This document shows positions 21,454 through 33,202 of a stretch of 64,000 nucleotides of DNA, one piece after another. The translations under genes and the position numbers were made by a program. Where the stretch lies: the NCBI GenBank assembly GCA_032164245.1, contig JAVMKO010000001.1:20373603-20437602 (forward strand), given 5' to 3'. The stretch's first letter is position 1, and the number at the start of each line of letters is the position of its first letter. The notes under the pieces were generated by a model, which was not told where the DNA came from, did not search any database, and worked only from the letters and a program-made list of their open reading frames with translations. Origin of the DNA: Sternotherus odoratus. Lineage: Eukaryota > Chordata > Testudines > Kinosternidae.

Positions 21454-23331
21454 AGTCAGTTTCAAAGGTGAACTGCAAAGGTCTTTCTGGAAGTTTCAAA
21501 ATGTATTTGTAATATTCCTGAAGAATTAGAAGGAAGCTTACCACTGTTAGTGAGCAATGTCATCACCATATTTTTAACAAAATTACTTCGCTTAGATAAT
21601 CCTGGCCTGCAGTTTTTCCTGGCTTGTGACGTCACAAATGCCACAAACAAAAATGGGAGTTTTCCAAACCCTTGTTTGTGGATGTCACTCATGAGAAACT
21701 AAAAAACTGCAGCACTGATTCAACAGGCAGCATCGCAAAACTGTCATGAAAATTTATGAGCCCAACCACAAAATATACTCACCCACCATTACTATAGTGA
21801 TTAAAAAAGTAATTATAGCATAGACATCCGTCAAAATAAATTACTCAGTCAGGGTGAGTGGGAAAGCAGAAGTTTGTGAGACTTCCTCAAGGAGGTTGTA
21901 GTTGCCGTGAACATTGTTAAAATACAGCACTAATTATATCTGAATATCAATGTACTGTTTTCCTCTTTTAGAAACCTATAAGCAAGTTATCAGAATTTTA
22001 ACAAGGAAACTTCTGCTGTTCTTTAACATTCTGATTTCTGTGCATTTGAAAACAGTGTATCTATTACATATAAAAAAGCTGCATTAAAAGAATATTATTA
22101 AGATTGCAAAGTGGAGCATTCAAAAACTAGGAAATGCCAGATTTGATGTTTGCCAAACAACATTAGTTCAGTCCTCATGCAATCACATCATAATGCATAT
22201 ATGCACAAGATGGCTGAATTTAGTGTTGCATGGACAACAGGGAATCTGGCATTTCTTAACTTTCGAGTGCTTCGCTTTGCAACCTAAATACTGTAATATT
22301 ATTTCAAAATAGGACTTGCTTCCTGCACTTTCTAAGTGTGTTTCTTTTTGTTAGAAATAAAGATAAAATGAAATGTATTATGTGCAGCTGTAACAACATC
22401 CTTCCTCCCCAACCCTCCCAGTTCATCAGCATCTAGAACCTTCAGCACTGTAGAACAGACTGCTACTTCTTGGGTTACAGGACTGACTATATTAGCTATC
22501 TGCAGGAGAAGACTGTTTTCCTGACCAGAGGATGCGTCACTGGTACCATGTGGGGTTCAGGCCATAGTTGCTTGCGTCTGATCCAATTCAGTTCTATTTT
22601 TCTCCTGCAGCAAGGCAGGCTCCTCAGGTTCACAATCCCCTTGCAGCACGTCTGCCTACAGTTTCCTTCAATCCTGAGCCTGTTCTGCAGGGAGTGGGAG
22701 AGGAAGCACAAACAATCTCTCCAGCTGGAGATCTGGCTTTCCCTGAGCTCTGCTTGCCCCTCTCTCCTTTCTTTTCACTTCCTTCCTCTGTTTCTTAACT
22801 ACCTTCTCATCTGATAAGATAATTAGGCCCTCATCTCATCAACCTATAGTCAGATTACATAATTAAGTCTTCTGCCCCTCAATCTGAGCTTCTCTGCGGG
22901 AACAAGTTAAACCCTAAGTGACCAGAGTGCTGGGTCAGCTGCTTGCACTCAGCACTTTGTTACTCCGCCATGGTGGGGGGCTTTTGCCTCATGTGATGCC
23001 CTCCAAGGAAGGAATAGGCCATTGGCACTATTTGGTCTTAGAGCTTTACAGTGGGAGTCCAACTCAGATCTCCCTGTCCGCAATCACCAGGCATTGAGGA
23101 AACTGCAGGCCCATATGATACTTCCCTTAGAATAGGATGGGATGCTTGAACTACAGGCCAGTTATGAGGGAAACTGGCCCAGCTTTTTCCTCTGTTTCCA
23201 CCACTACATCTGCTCTGGAAACCCCCAGCAGGGCCATGACCCGGGCAGGGTGAGAAGGGCAGTCGCTCAGGGCACAAAGGCGCAGGAATGGAAAAATGGG
23301 GTGGAGAAATAAAGGGAAAAAAACAGGGGAC
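21454..23331. other. Intron, possible LTR-derived block at 22.4-23.0 kb
   Basis: 21454-22380 is AT-rich and unrecognised. About 22390-22990 is CT-rich with TTAACTACCTTCTCATCTGATAAGATAATTAGGCCCTC and CTGGGTCAGCTGCTTGCACTCAGCAC, reminiscent of an LTR read on the minus strand, but no paired TG...CA ends or duplications were found. No coding exon. Confidence 0.35.
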
Positions 23332-23456
23332 TAGGGTGACCAGATGTCCCAATATTATTGAGACCATCCCAATATTAGGTGCTTCGTCTCATATAGGCAG
23401 CCTAATACCCCCACTCCGTTGTCCTGTTTTTTCACGCTTGCTATCTAGTCACCCTA
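23332..23456. mobile_element. Small palindromic DNA element (GGGTGACCAGAT type)
   Basis: The 125-bp unit TAGGGTGACCAGATGTCCC ... GCTATCTAGTCACCCTA has inverted termini ending in TA on both sides and an interior with CATCCCAATATTAGG and CCCCCACTCCGTTGTCC. This is a common small element in turtle genomes, with TA target site. No coding content. Confidence 0.85.
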
Positions 23457-23698
23457 CAGGGGGCACAAATATGCTTTCTTGCCCTGGGTGCTAAAATGTC
23501 CTAGTTACGTCTCTGATTCCCAGGGTAGTGGCAGCTGTTACTGGGTTGATTAGAATGTTCATGTTCTGTTGTTATTATGACATGCTGCCAAGTTTTTTCT
23601 CAGGAGTACAAGTCAGAGAAGGAAAATGGAGATTAACAGTTTATAATTTAGCTAAAAATTAGTGGAATTTTATGGATTTTTTTCTCTAGCCCCAGATA
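23457..23698. other. Short spacer
   Basis: Nothing recognised. Confidence 0.4.
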
Positions 23699-23998
23699 CA
23701 GTAGACTTTCAATTATCCAGGATGATAGTGAAAAAAAAAATTCTGGTTAATAAAATCCAGGATAATCACCATCCATAGGAAATATGGAGAGTAGGGGTTG
23801 ATTCACCACCCATCCTGTGCCGTGGGGGAGGGGATGTTGGTTCACTGGCTGCCCTGAGCCCTGGTGGGGGTTTTTTGTGTGTGCGCTTGGGGCGGCAGCA
23901 AAGCCAGAGCCCGCCCTGCGAGTTGCGCATATTTTTTTTGACATCCTGGTTAATCCACATCCTGGTTAATCCAATCCTGGATAATCGAGAGTCTACTG
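23699..23998. mobile_element. Tigger/pogo-like non-autonomous element
   Basis: The termini CAGTAGACTTTCAATTATCCAGGAT and ATCCTGGATAATCGAGAGTCTACTG are inverted repeats of about 25 bp with TA on both sides (23697-23698 and 23999-24000). The interior repeats the theme CTGGTTAAT / ATCCTGGTTAATCC near both ends and has a GC-rich centre. No transposase. It is a different family from the elements at 15260 and 17397, judged by TIR sequence. Confidence 0.87.
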
Positions 23999-24119
23999 TA
24001 TTTCTCTCTGCTGAATTTCAGTGGCCTGCTGCAAACTATGAAGGTGTTAGAGCTTCTCAAAAATGCTTTCAAGAATCTTTTATAGTGGAAGGTGTTAGGC
24101 AGCATGAATACAGGGGTCA

Positions 24120-24235
24120 CTACCAATTCTATTCTCTTTATATTATAGGAATGGCCTCTTGTTGTGTAGAATGTCAGACTAGACAATTATAATTGTCCCT
24201 CCTGGCCATAAAGTCTACGAACCTAAGAATAAACA
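24120..24235 (+). repeat. CR1 3' end fragment
   Basis: GTCAGACTAGACAATTATAATTGTCCCTCCTGGCCATAAAGTCTACGAACCTAAG matches the end of turtle CR1 3' UTRs ('GTCAGACTAGATGATCATGATGGTCCCTTCTGGCCTTAAAGTCTATGA'). Confidence 0.75.
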
Positions 24236-25554
24236 TTTTGTTAGATGTCCTTGGAATGGTCTTGTTACAATTATTTTTAATTCATTCCAAAACCTGGTTT
24301 TTTCATTTCACGTCACCATATTCCCACCATCCATATAAAGTCTAGGCTTTTCGATTATAGTTTATAATTAAACTGATGCTTCCAGTGATATGTGGTAGGC
24401 CTCCAGAGATGGGCAATGTGTAAGTATTCAGATTAATAGATAACAAAATATGTATATTTATTATTTCAATTTCCAGCGAGAACTCTGTATGCATTGTAAT
24501 GAAATGAGTTTCTGAAACATTTTGTTTTCAGTGGAAGAAGTGAGCCAGTATGACATCAAATCTACATTGTTTACATCCAAACAGTAAATGGATCTTGGAA
24601 TACTTTTACCTTTAGTTTGTAAACTATCATTTGTCAGTGACTCCAAAGGGACATGGGAGGAAAGTTCAACTAAACATTTTACAGTAGCATGTATAATGAA
24701 TGTATTCTAAATTAGTGGAAACATACACCAAAACCTTCTTTCCTTTTTTCTAGAGCTGTGCGCAAGATTCTCATTATCTAGTTTAAATATTTCAGCAATT
24801 CAGTGCTCTATAAAAAAGTACAAATTGGGATTCTGAACAAACAGAACCTTGGGAGCATTTGTTGCTCAGGTTTTGGTTCATCCCACTCTAAAAATGAGGC
24901 TCTGATGAGAAATTTGGATCTGATTAAGGGATGGGACTCTGTATCATCCTAAAGTATGGGGACCTTTGTATCTGGTCTTTTGGCTTGGGCTCGGCACTGC
25001 TTTTTTCCACAATTGTTTAGTCTTGTTATAATCTCCTAATTGCTCTGATTGTGGCTTTCTCTTATATTTTACTGTAACAATTTTTCTTCTGCCCAATTCC
25101 CAGAAATAGACCTATTATTCTTAGTCATGACTCCTACCTTGGCGGAAACAAGATAGGCATCCACTCCTGAATGTTTTCTTTGATATGGATTTTTTTAAGC
25201 CTAGCTCAAATTGCTAAACTAACTTCAGGAGAAAACCCCCAAATTTCTTTGTCCTTATTTTTTCCTTGGTATGTATCACCTGAAGATTCTGATCTGGAAT
25301 GCTATCATTAGGAGGGTGAACAGCATTAAGTCTTCCTGGTAATTTTTTTTTGGCCCCTCTAAGGATACTTGCTGATTGTATGCTATAGAGGATCCTCCTT
25401 ATAGTGAAGTCAGAAGGAGTAGGAGGAATGAGTCAAGAAAGCAGGAACTTTTATTTTTCATTAGCCACTGAATTCTAATGTTTTTATATTGAGTCTGGCT
25501 CTCTAAATATTCTGAGCATCTCTCTGATTTAATATCATTCATGCCTTTTTAGAA
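24236..25554. other. Intron, no recognised feature
   Basis: AT-rich intron, nothing recognised. Confidence 0.45.
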
Positions 25555-26185
25555 CAAGACGTTTTGTATGTAGTGCAGTTGTAACCATGTCGGTCTTAGG
25601 ATATTCACAACACGTGGTATACCTCATGCAACATACATGTAAATGTACAATGTAAATACCTCAATAACAACTATATGGGTGAAACCAGATAATCACTATG
25701 CTCTTAAATAAACTCACACAGGAAAATGATAAAAGACAAAAACACCATATCACACTTCTCACTGTTCACAAAGCAATCACTCTGTAACTGACCTCTCAGT
25801 CCTTATCCTCAAAGGAAACTTTCACAACACTTTCAAAAGATAAGCCTGGGAGCTCAAATTCATAACTCTCCTAAACACTAAAAATCATTAAAAGAACAGA
25901 GACACTGGATTAATGGCTTATTGCCACAATCTGTAACCCAGTAGCCCACTCCCTTTTGTCCTATGACTGAAGAGATGTTCACAGGCCTCACTATCTTGAA
26001 TGGTCCCTTACAATATGTGTTATCTACTTATATTAAACAATCTGTGCTATCTAGAATTTAACTGTGACTCTGGGAGTACCTTTCCCTGATTTGAGGAAGA
26101 GTTCTGTGTAGCTTGCACGCTTGTCTCCCAAGAGAAATTGGTCCAATAAAAGATATTACCTCACCCATCTTGTCTCTCAGAATAG
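25555..26185 (+). repeat. Long dispersed amniote repeat (about 630 bp)
   Basis: It starts with TGTAGTGCAGTTGTAACCATGTCGGTCTTAGGATAT and ends with GAGAAATTGGTCCAATAAAAGATATTACCTCACCCATCTTGTCTCTC, with the family's usual interior between (GATAAAAGACAAAAACACCATATCAC; AAAGGAAACTTTCACAACACTTTCAAAAGATAAGCCTGGGAGCTCAAATTCATAACTC; TTGAATGGTCCCTTACAATATG). I recognise this as a highly repeated sequence of turtles and other sauropsids. One strand encodes a short decayed frame, ETFTTLSKDKPGSSNS, of unknown function. I do not know its class. Confidence 0.75.
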
Positions 26186-26799
26186 CTCAGAAAGTTGGGA
26201 ATACACAGAGGTAATCATTTATAGTCTGTGGTCTAGACTTCTGTTCTCATGTAGGTAAGAAGGCTGTGAGAACGTTCCAGAGAGGGCTTTTGTTGTCAAC
26301 TGACAGGAGGATGCCCTTGGCTTGAAGTCTTGTTTCTCAGAGAATTTAGTGTTGCTATTTGGCATGCTTTGATTTGCTAAGATTACTTGTGGCAAACTAG
26401 TCAAGTCAGCAGTTGACATTCAATAATTTAACTCCAACACAGGATAGATGAGAGACAGCTGCACAGAGCCAAGTAGAAAGGGAATTTGGCAAGTAATACC
26501 AGCAGATTTAGTGGCCTCAGGGGAAAGTTTTGGCCTACGGTGAGCATTGGGCCAGACATTCCCCTCATCTCCCACATTTACAGAGATGTTTGCTCTTGTT
26601 GAACAGAATTAGGAAGAGGCTTCTCAATGTCAGGTAGCTTTTCCTGGGCCCTGTGCTTCCTGTTTCTCCTTCCAGTATTCTAGGGCTTCCAAAAGCCATA
26701 ACTGTCCTTAGTTCTCTGTAGGTCAGATTTTTCAAGGAATTTTGGTACCTAAAGAAGAAGATTGGTGCCTGATGGGATTTTTGAAAGTGCATAAGTGCC
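26186..26799. other. Intron, no recognised feature
   Basis: GGTCAGATTTTTCAAGGAATTTTGGTACCTAAAG at 26722 resembles one end of the small element at 47240-47414, but an opposite end is not clear. Otherwise nothing recognised. Confidence 0.4.
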
Positions 26800-26990
26800 T
26801 AACTCCCATTGAAACCTCTTTCTTTAGGCACCTCAATAACTTCACAAATCCAGTCATGTGTCTCAGCTTCCCAGTCTGCAAAATGTGGACCATGATATAG
26901 GGCTATTATTAGGATTAATTAGTAATGTTTATACAGAGATTTGCAAGTGCAAAATGCTATGTAAGTGTATTACTATTCTATAAAATATTG
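26800..26990 (+). repeat. MIR-like SINE
   Basis: TCATGTGTCTCAGCTTCCCAGTCTGCAAAATGTGGACCATGATATAGGGCTATTATTAGGATTAATTAG and TTTGCAAGTGCAAAATGCTATGTAAGTG follow the MIR 3' half. Confidence 0.65.
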
Positions 26991-27801
26991 AACACAGTAA
27001 TCCACAGCTTTTATAGAATAAATTCATAACAAAGCGTGCTGAATGAGATGGTGCTGCTATTTTAATGGATTGGACAATGCACCAAATCCCACTTTGAAGT
27101 CAGTGGAGTACTCTCTTGCTCTCTTATTTTGGAGGTCAGGAACATGGAATTTATATTGAGTTTTCAGCTTGAAACAAAAAGAATGAAATCCTCTTTGACT
27201 TCTAATCTTAAATGTGCAATGTTGTCTCTTGTGTTTTGAAACCTGTTTCATTCATATTAAATCTTTTCACAAGGCAGTATGTATATGGCTCTCTAGAGAT
27301 TTTCCAGCATATACGTGGGTCTAAAAGAGATGGGTATTTAATTCCTGAAATAGAATGAACATCTCCTGTATTTAGAAAATCTTCATGGTATCTGTTCTAT
27401 TACATAGTAATGGGAAAACAAGGAAGGAGCCATAGAAGCTAGGTAATAGCCAAGGCACTGCACTGCACTTTTAACTTCATAGCTGGAATCCGAATTGAGC
27501 TATACTGGTTGAGGTTGTGTGCTCCAGTTCATGAAATCAATGCTTTATGATGCTGCACAATTAAGGATGAATAATGCTTTTTAGTTGGTGAAGTATTTTA
27601 GGTAGGGGAAGGGGGTTTAAAATAGGAGAAATAAATTCCTTTCAAAATTTACAATACATTCATCATGTGAATTCCACCATTATAAATAATATGCGTTATG
27701 GAAATACAGAAATGGATCTGTGTCATAGAGTTTCAATAGTTTCTTATGGTGAAAAGATGGTCTTAAGAATTTAACTATTGTCCTAATGATTTTATTTGCA
27801 G
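26991..27801. other. MAGI2: Intron end upstream of MAGI2 exon
   Basis: Unremarkable AT-rich intron ending in the acceptor TTTTATTTGCAG at 27790-27801. No other feature recognised. Confidence 0.6.
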
Positions 27802-28017
27802 ACAACTACTACGGCACTCCAAAGCCTCCAGCAGAACCAGCTCCATTATTGTTAAATGTGACAGACCAGATCCTTCCCGGTGCCACACCTAGTGCTGAAG
27901 GCAAACGTAAGAGGAATAAATCAGTGAGCAATATGGAGAAGACAGGTATTGAACCACCAGAAGAGGAAGAGGAAGAAAGACCTGTGGTCAATGGAAATGG
28001 CATGGTAGTAACACCAG
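27802..28017 (+). CDS. MAGI2: MAGI2 internal exon (end of GUK-like region)
   Basis: MAGI2 is a membrane-associated guanylate-kinase scaffold with PDZ, GUK-like and WW domains. It gathers receptors, PTEN and neuroligin-type partners at synapses and epithelial junctions. This 216-nt exon encodes 72 codon-equivalents starting at the DNYYGTPKPPAEPAPLLLN segment of the degenerate, catalytically inactive GUK-like region. It continues through the basic KRKRNKSVSN patch and an acidic EPPEEEEEERP run to NGNGMVVTP. It is bounded by TTTATTTGCAG (acceptor ending 27801) and CAG/GTTAGT (donor at 28018). It enters and leaves in phase 1, the first D and last E codons being split. The identity to vertebrate MAGI2 is near-complete from memory, with no frameshift. 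Reading on into the intron hits a stop one codon later. Confidence 0.96.
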
Positions 28018-28109
28018 GTTAGTTCTTTTATCCACTTCTGAATTTTATTTCTGAGTTATTTCCTTCTGCAGTTATAAGGATGCTTACTTTGAGGAGGGAG
28101 CATTTATCT

Positions 28110-28590
28110 TGTGCTGAAGAGCACAAGACTGATAGCCAGGACTCCTGAGGAACTGGCTTCCAGTATAACCTAGAACAAATCACATAGAATGTGTACCTCA
28201 GTTTTCCTTTCCGTAAAACAGGGGTTCCCAGACTTGGTTTGCGGCTTGTTCAGGATAAGCCCCTGGCAGGCCACGAGATGCTTTGTTTACCTGAGCGTCC
28301 ACAGATGTGGTCGCTCACAGTGGCTGCGGTTTGTAGTTCCCGGCCAATGGAAGCTGCAGAAAGCAGTGGCCGGCCCACACCTCTTCCTGTAGCTCCCATT
28401 GACTGGGAACGGTGAACCACGGCCACTGGAAGCCACGAGCAGCCGTTCCTGTGGATGCTCAGGTAAAACATCTTGCGGCCCACCTGAGGCTTACCCTGAG
28501 CAAGCCATGAACCAAGTTTGGGAACCTCTGCTGTAAAATAATTAGCAAGTTAATTTTTGTAAAATGCTTTGAACTTTTTCAATGAGACAT
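28110..28590 (+). repeat. MIR-like SINE split by a hAT-type element
   Basis: The left half, GCACAAGACTGATAGCCAGGACTCCTGAGG ... TGTACCTCAGTTTTCCTTTCCGTAAAA, and the right half, resuming at 28531 with CTGTAAAATAATTAGCAAG ... TTTGTAAAATGCTTTGAAC, together read as one MIR-type SINE in the + direction. The hAT-type element at 28219-28530 lies within it. Confidence 0.8.
28219..28530. mobile_element. hAT-type element nested in a MIR
   Basis: The termini CAGGGGTTCCCAGACTTGG and CCAAGTTTGGGAACCTCTG are 19-bp inverted repeats. The flanks CCGTAAAA (28211-28218) and CTGTAAAA (28531-28538) are an 8-bp target duplication with one mismatch, as expected of hAT transposition. The 312-bp body is palindromic overall (GGGAACGGTGAACC... 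and GCGGCCCACCTGAGGCTTACCCTGAGCAAG against CTTGTTCAGGATAAGCCCCTGGCAGGCCAC). No coding sequence. Confidence 0.9.
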
Positions 28591-31050
28591 GTAACATCAA
28601 AGTCTTATTAATGCATTAATGGAACAGAATCTTTATGAACCTGAGATGGTATCAGTGTGGCTGACTTGGTAGTACTGTCACTTGAGAAATTCTTAAGAAC
28701 AGACATGGAGAAAATTCTTGAAGCCTTCAGAAAAAGCAAATTGGAAGGACCCAGATCTGTCAATGTTCCAACACCTACAATTGGATGAAGGTGATACAGG
28801 CCATAGGCAGGTACTACTAAAAGGTACCTATCCTTACATCCTATGCATCTCACTGCTCCAGATGACAGTGAACCCAAGATATGTGTTGGTATCCTGCATA
28901 GGAAAATTCCATCATGTCCCAAAGCAGGTGTTCAATTTTCCTTCAGCGTTTGAACAAGTATCACCATTTTTTACCCTGAAACACCATTTGAGACATAACT
29001 GAATATTTTTTCTTCATTTAAGAAGCTGAAGAATTTTGTATTTTTAAATAATTTGAAAACCATTGTGTAAGCAATAATAAGTGCTTGGTTAAATATGTAC
29101 ATTTTTCTCGCTTGGCCTGTATAGGTGTAGAAGCAATATGAAAAACCTGGATAATAATGCCCCTTAATCCTAGGGAAATTAGAAGTACAGAAGAAAATGA
29201 TTGAAATAGAAGTCTCTTTAGTGACAATCCATGCAAATAGAATGATAAGATTACAAGATTTCTGAATGTACAGGTTCTTATGAAACAATAAATGCATTAT
29301 CTAATCTCTGAGTGCTGTAAAATTGATTTTCACATTTCATTATATGTATGCTTTTTTTTCTCATAGTTGGTTGGAAAGCACATCAAATTGAATAACTTTC
29401 CCTGTTATAGATAGGTCTGGTTGAATGCTTTTTTAGTGTGTGTGTGTTCTGCATTTAAGGGAAATTCCTGAACCTAGGTAGCTGGGTTGGGCACTGAAGA
29501 AAAATGGGGGAATGAGTAGAAAATTCTCCCCCTTCAGCCTCCAAAACAACTGTGGAACCATTCTTTGACTGTAACAGTAGGGTTGAGGCTGCAGCATGCC
29601 CAGAGCCCTTACTCAGCCGTTCCACCAGGGAGGATTCATACATCAGTGCATCCTACATCATGCAGCCCTGCCCTATTCCCTGCATCGAGGAACCCTCTAT
29701 AGAGCTAAATTCTACACTATAAAAGTAGAGTGCACCCCCTCGAATCCATTGGATCTGCTGCCAAGGAACTAAAGAGGCTAGGCAAGGACAGGATTTGGTC
29801 CCTGCTGGATAGTCATCCTAATATCCTTCCACGTTGTTATGTGAAATATATGCCCAAATGCAAGTTTCAGGGAAGCAATTTCAGGGCAATATATTTCAGT
29901 TCATAATCCAAATCTAATCAAGAATAAATACAATATCTGCTTTTCCGTTTGTGTTGTTGATATATAATGTGTCCCATGCAAATTCTACATCAGTGGAGGT
30001 TAGGATATACTCAAGAAATATCCATGGGTGCTGTGTTAAAAGAATTCAGCATTGAGCAGTATATGTAAAAGGATCCTCTGCAAAGTAATTCCTTTAGGTG
30101 TGGGTCTCTGGACTCCGGTGTTTTTTTAAGGAGCATTTTGTTGTTCAGTTATACTGACTGAGGAGTTGGGGGATTGTACCAACGTGGCTCTCTATGTACT
30201 CACACAGTGTTAACTTATTTTGGCAAGATAGTTCTCGGGAATTCTGTACAGTAAACAATGAATCTGTGTGCTAAAAAACAGTATTAACTGCCCCTAAAAT
30301 GCATTTGTACTTTGTCTCCAAACAGGCAAGAAAAACAAAATACATTAATGAGTGGGTCACTCCAGATGGAAGGAACCAAAGCCTTGGCACTTTTGGAAAG
30401 TGCAGGCCATTTTTCATAAGAGTTTCTCTTACCTTTAAAGGGAACATTCCATTAAATACACAGCTCTAAGGATCTGCCAAAGATCTGTACAATCATTTAA
30501 GATATTTATACTTGCTGCCCAGCCTAAAGTTTTAAGAACTAGTACTGTTGTCAGAGTCTGAGCAGGGCAAAGGACTAAAGTATGAAGCTAAGGGCTGATG
30601 TAACAGCTAGCACCAGCAGACTGGAGGAGTTAAAGATCTGAAGTGAATCCAAGGAAACTTAGATAACCAGTCTTTATCAGACTGGTAAATTATAATGATA
30701 TTTGTGGAGATCTTTGACTGTCATCTGATTTTTTTATCTTATACCATTTCTTTGCTCTTCTTTCATGAGAGGCTGTGTGTGTTTGTTTGTAATGGCTTCC
30801 CTTGAACTTGTCAGGCTCTATCCAGTCACTATCATATCTCCAGGTACCTTACCCCATGCCAGCCAGTGAGCTCTCCCTCAGACAGCCAGGCACCCTGGCA
30901 GGCACCCTTTGGCATGGTTCATCATTGTCTTATTTTTACTTTGTACTTTTCCCATCATATCCCCCTTTTGTCATATCCCCCTTTTTTGTCTCTTGTTCTA
31001 TACTTAGATTGCAAACTCTTCAGGATAAAGTCTTTTTATTATTTGTGTAT
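28591..31050. other. MAGI2: MAGI2 intron, no recognised feature
   Basis: AT-rich intron without recognised repeats or exons. Short tandem TATCCCCCTTTTGTCATATCCCCCTTTT at 30958-30986. Confidence 0.5.
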
Positions 31051-31742
31051 TGTGGCAAATTACTCCCATGATATTGATGGGTCCTGCACTTTCTCTTCTT
31101 GTGGGGGAATTCAGGGAGCCTTTTTCTTGCCTCTGAACAGGGTATTAACTGTCCCACAAGTATCCTAGAGGGGAGAAGGGGAGAGGGAGGGACCCGGGTC
31201 CGCCCTCTACTCCGGGTCCCAGCCCAGGGGCCCTGAGGATAGCGGTAAACCACTGGGATTAGCTACTCCTTCCCCTGGACTACTTCCCTCTCCTATTCTT
31301 CAGCTTGTGGGGGGCTTCCTGCCCTCTCTCTACACAAGCCAGGTGTTCCTTTACTTAAGGGTCTTTCTTAGCTCACCACAGCACTTCTTCAAACTGCTCT
31401 CTGCTCCAACACCTCCAAACTGCTCTCTGCTCCAACACCTCCAAACTGCTCTCTGCTCCAACGCCTCCAAACTGCTCTCTGCTCCAACGCCTCCAAACTG
31501 CTCTCTGCTCCAACGCCTCCAAACTGCTCTCTGCTCCAACGCCTCCGAACTGCTCTCTGCTCCAACGCCTCCAAACTCCTTCCAAACACCCACACCTGTC
31601 TGCCTGAGGCAAGGGTTTTTATTAAGGCCTTAATTGGCAGCAGGTGCTCCTAATTAACCTGCTGCCTGCTTCCCTAGTCTACAGGGAGCCATGCCCTAAT
31701 GAACCTGGAGCTGATATATCTCCTCTCAAACACTCTGCCACA
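31051..31742 (-). mobile_element. Solo LTR with 4-bp target duplication and internal minisatellite
   Basis: Read on the minus strand it begins TGTGGCAGAGTGTTTGAG and ends GGAGTAATTTGCCACA, a TG...CA LTR of 692 bp. The flanks are GTAT on both sides (31047-31050 and 31743-31746). TTAATAAAAACCC on the minus strand (around 31626) could serve as a TATA-type or polyadenylation element. A 26-bp minisatellite makes up 31387-31568. No internal retroviral or Gypsy coding region is attached, so this is a recombination product. Class is uncertain: Gypsy-like or endogenous-retrovirus-like. Confidence 0.82.
31387..31580. repeat. 26-bp minisatellite (7.5 copies)
   Basis: Seven units of CTCCAAACTGCTCTCTGCTCCAACGC, with only A/G and T/C variants (first units end ACAC, one unit has CCGAAC), and a partial eighth. 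Because 26 is not a multiple of 3 and the unit lacks stops, all frames stay open, so the serial open frames here are not genes. It lies inside the solo LTR. Confidence 0.92.
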
Positions 31743-32799
31743 GTATATCTCTAGCATAATGCGTCTCTGACCCCTTACTGAAGCACCTATACACTACTGT
31801 AATATATATAATAGGCTATAATAATAATAGTGGTATTTCTGAGCAGGTGGCCCATGTCCTCCTGGCATCTTAAAAAACCATCTACCAGAAGTAAACTAAA
31901 CTGAAGTGAAAACATTTTGCATCAAGGCCAAGTTGACTGCTTTGTTTTCCCCCACAAAAGCTGCTAGACTACCTTCTTCCTTTGTTTCTGTCCATTTTGA
32001 AGTCTAATTCCAGCCAGATACACATGGCAACTGTGTCAGCCTGCCATGAATTAGTCGAAAGTTGACCACTGTCTGTGCAGCCACTTGTTATCAGGTTCAT
32101 ATGAAGCTTAACCTTTTTGAATCCTCCCATTAAAAAAACACTCTGTGTGTCACGTATAATAAAAGTGGTCCAGACAAAGCTGGTGAAAGCTCCCTTTGAA
32201 CCACTTCAAAGCTATGACTAGTATCTTCTGTGTGCAGAGCAGTTGAGGGAGCCTCACCCAACCACAAGCATATGTAAGGTTGGAGATGCAACTTTCCTGT
32301 CAGCACCAGGCACCATTGTGTAAAAGGCCTCCCCAGTCGGAAGAGAGGGCCACCCCGTGGGGACAGTGCAGCAGCAATACAGAATGGCCTTCACAAAGTC
32401 AGTGACCTAGTGACGTAATCTGGCCTTTCATTCTCTGTTGGAAAGTGATATCCACTGGGAGGATGTAGGGCAGAGGTATGTTGATGGTAAATGGGGCAAC
32501 TCAATGGCTGCGAGGAATAATACCAGGCCATTATAAAACTGAAACAAACAACATAAATTGGCAACATAGATTGGCAAAGATTAAAAATGAGGAAGTCACA
32601 GGGAAGAGCCCTTCACATTCCCTGTGTTGCCACTTTGTCTCCCTACACCTCTTATCTTTACAGCCCTCCCTCCTTGATGTCCCTTCTCTCCTTCTGGACT
32701 TTTTACTACTCCCTTGCTCCCATCTCCTTTCATTCCCACTCCACCCATTGTGCCCCATTATCAAACAAGCCAACCAGAACCCATATTGTTAACTATTTA
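31743..32799. other. MAGI2: MAGI2 intron, no recognised feature
   Basis: No clear repeat or exon. A pyrimidine-rich stretch at 32625-32760. Confidence 0.45.
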
Positions 32800-32975
32800 C
32801 TATTATTATTAATATTATTTATTTAACTGTGGTATTGTGGTAGGACCCAATGACCACAGCTAGGTCAGGCCCCATTGTGCTTGACAATCCCTGCCACAAA
32901 GAGTGTAAAAGACAGGATATAAAAGTTGGACGAGACAAGTGGGCTATAGTACAGTGGGGGAGATGAAGCAACAAA
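32800..32975 (-). repeat. SINE-like fragment (MIR-related type)
   Basis: TATTATTAATATTATTTATTTAACTGTGGTATTGTGGTAGGACCCAATGACCACAGCTAGGTCAGGCCCCATTGTGCTTGACAATCCCTGCCACAAAGAG is a degenerate copy of a common sauropsid repeat ('GCACCTAGGAGCCCCAGTCATGGACCAGGACCCCATTGTGCTAGG'). Confidence 0.6.
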
Positions 32976-33202
32976 TAAATATAATAGGAGCCATATAGTT
33001 CTTAGCAATTCTGTACCAAGGATCACAGCTCTCCCCATGTATTCGTTATCCAGTTGTACTTTACTCCACTACAGAAGAAGTTAGTTTTAAGGAGGGACTT
33101 AAAGGAAGACAAAAAGGAAGACAAAAAGGTGGTAGAACTGAGCAAAAATCAGAGCTTCCATCCCATGGGAAACTCTAATATTTCAACATTAGTCTTAATC
33201 CC

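Noticed and set aside
27786..27801. ATG at 27786 as a MAGI2 start codon
   Set aside because: It lies in the polypyrimidine/acceptor region. The exon begins after the AG at 27800-27801 in phase 1, as expected of an internal exon.
31387..31580. CRISPR-like array
   Set aside because: Units are contiguous with no unique spacers, and the genome is vertebrate.
31307..31633. Several open frames with repeated NCSLLQ / EQRAVWR motifs
   Set aside because: They are translations of the 26-bp minisatellite in different frames.
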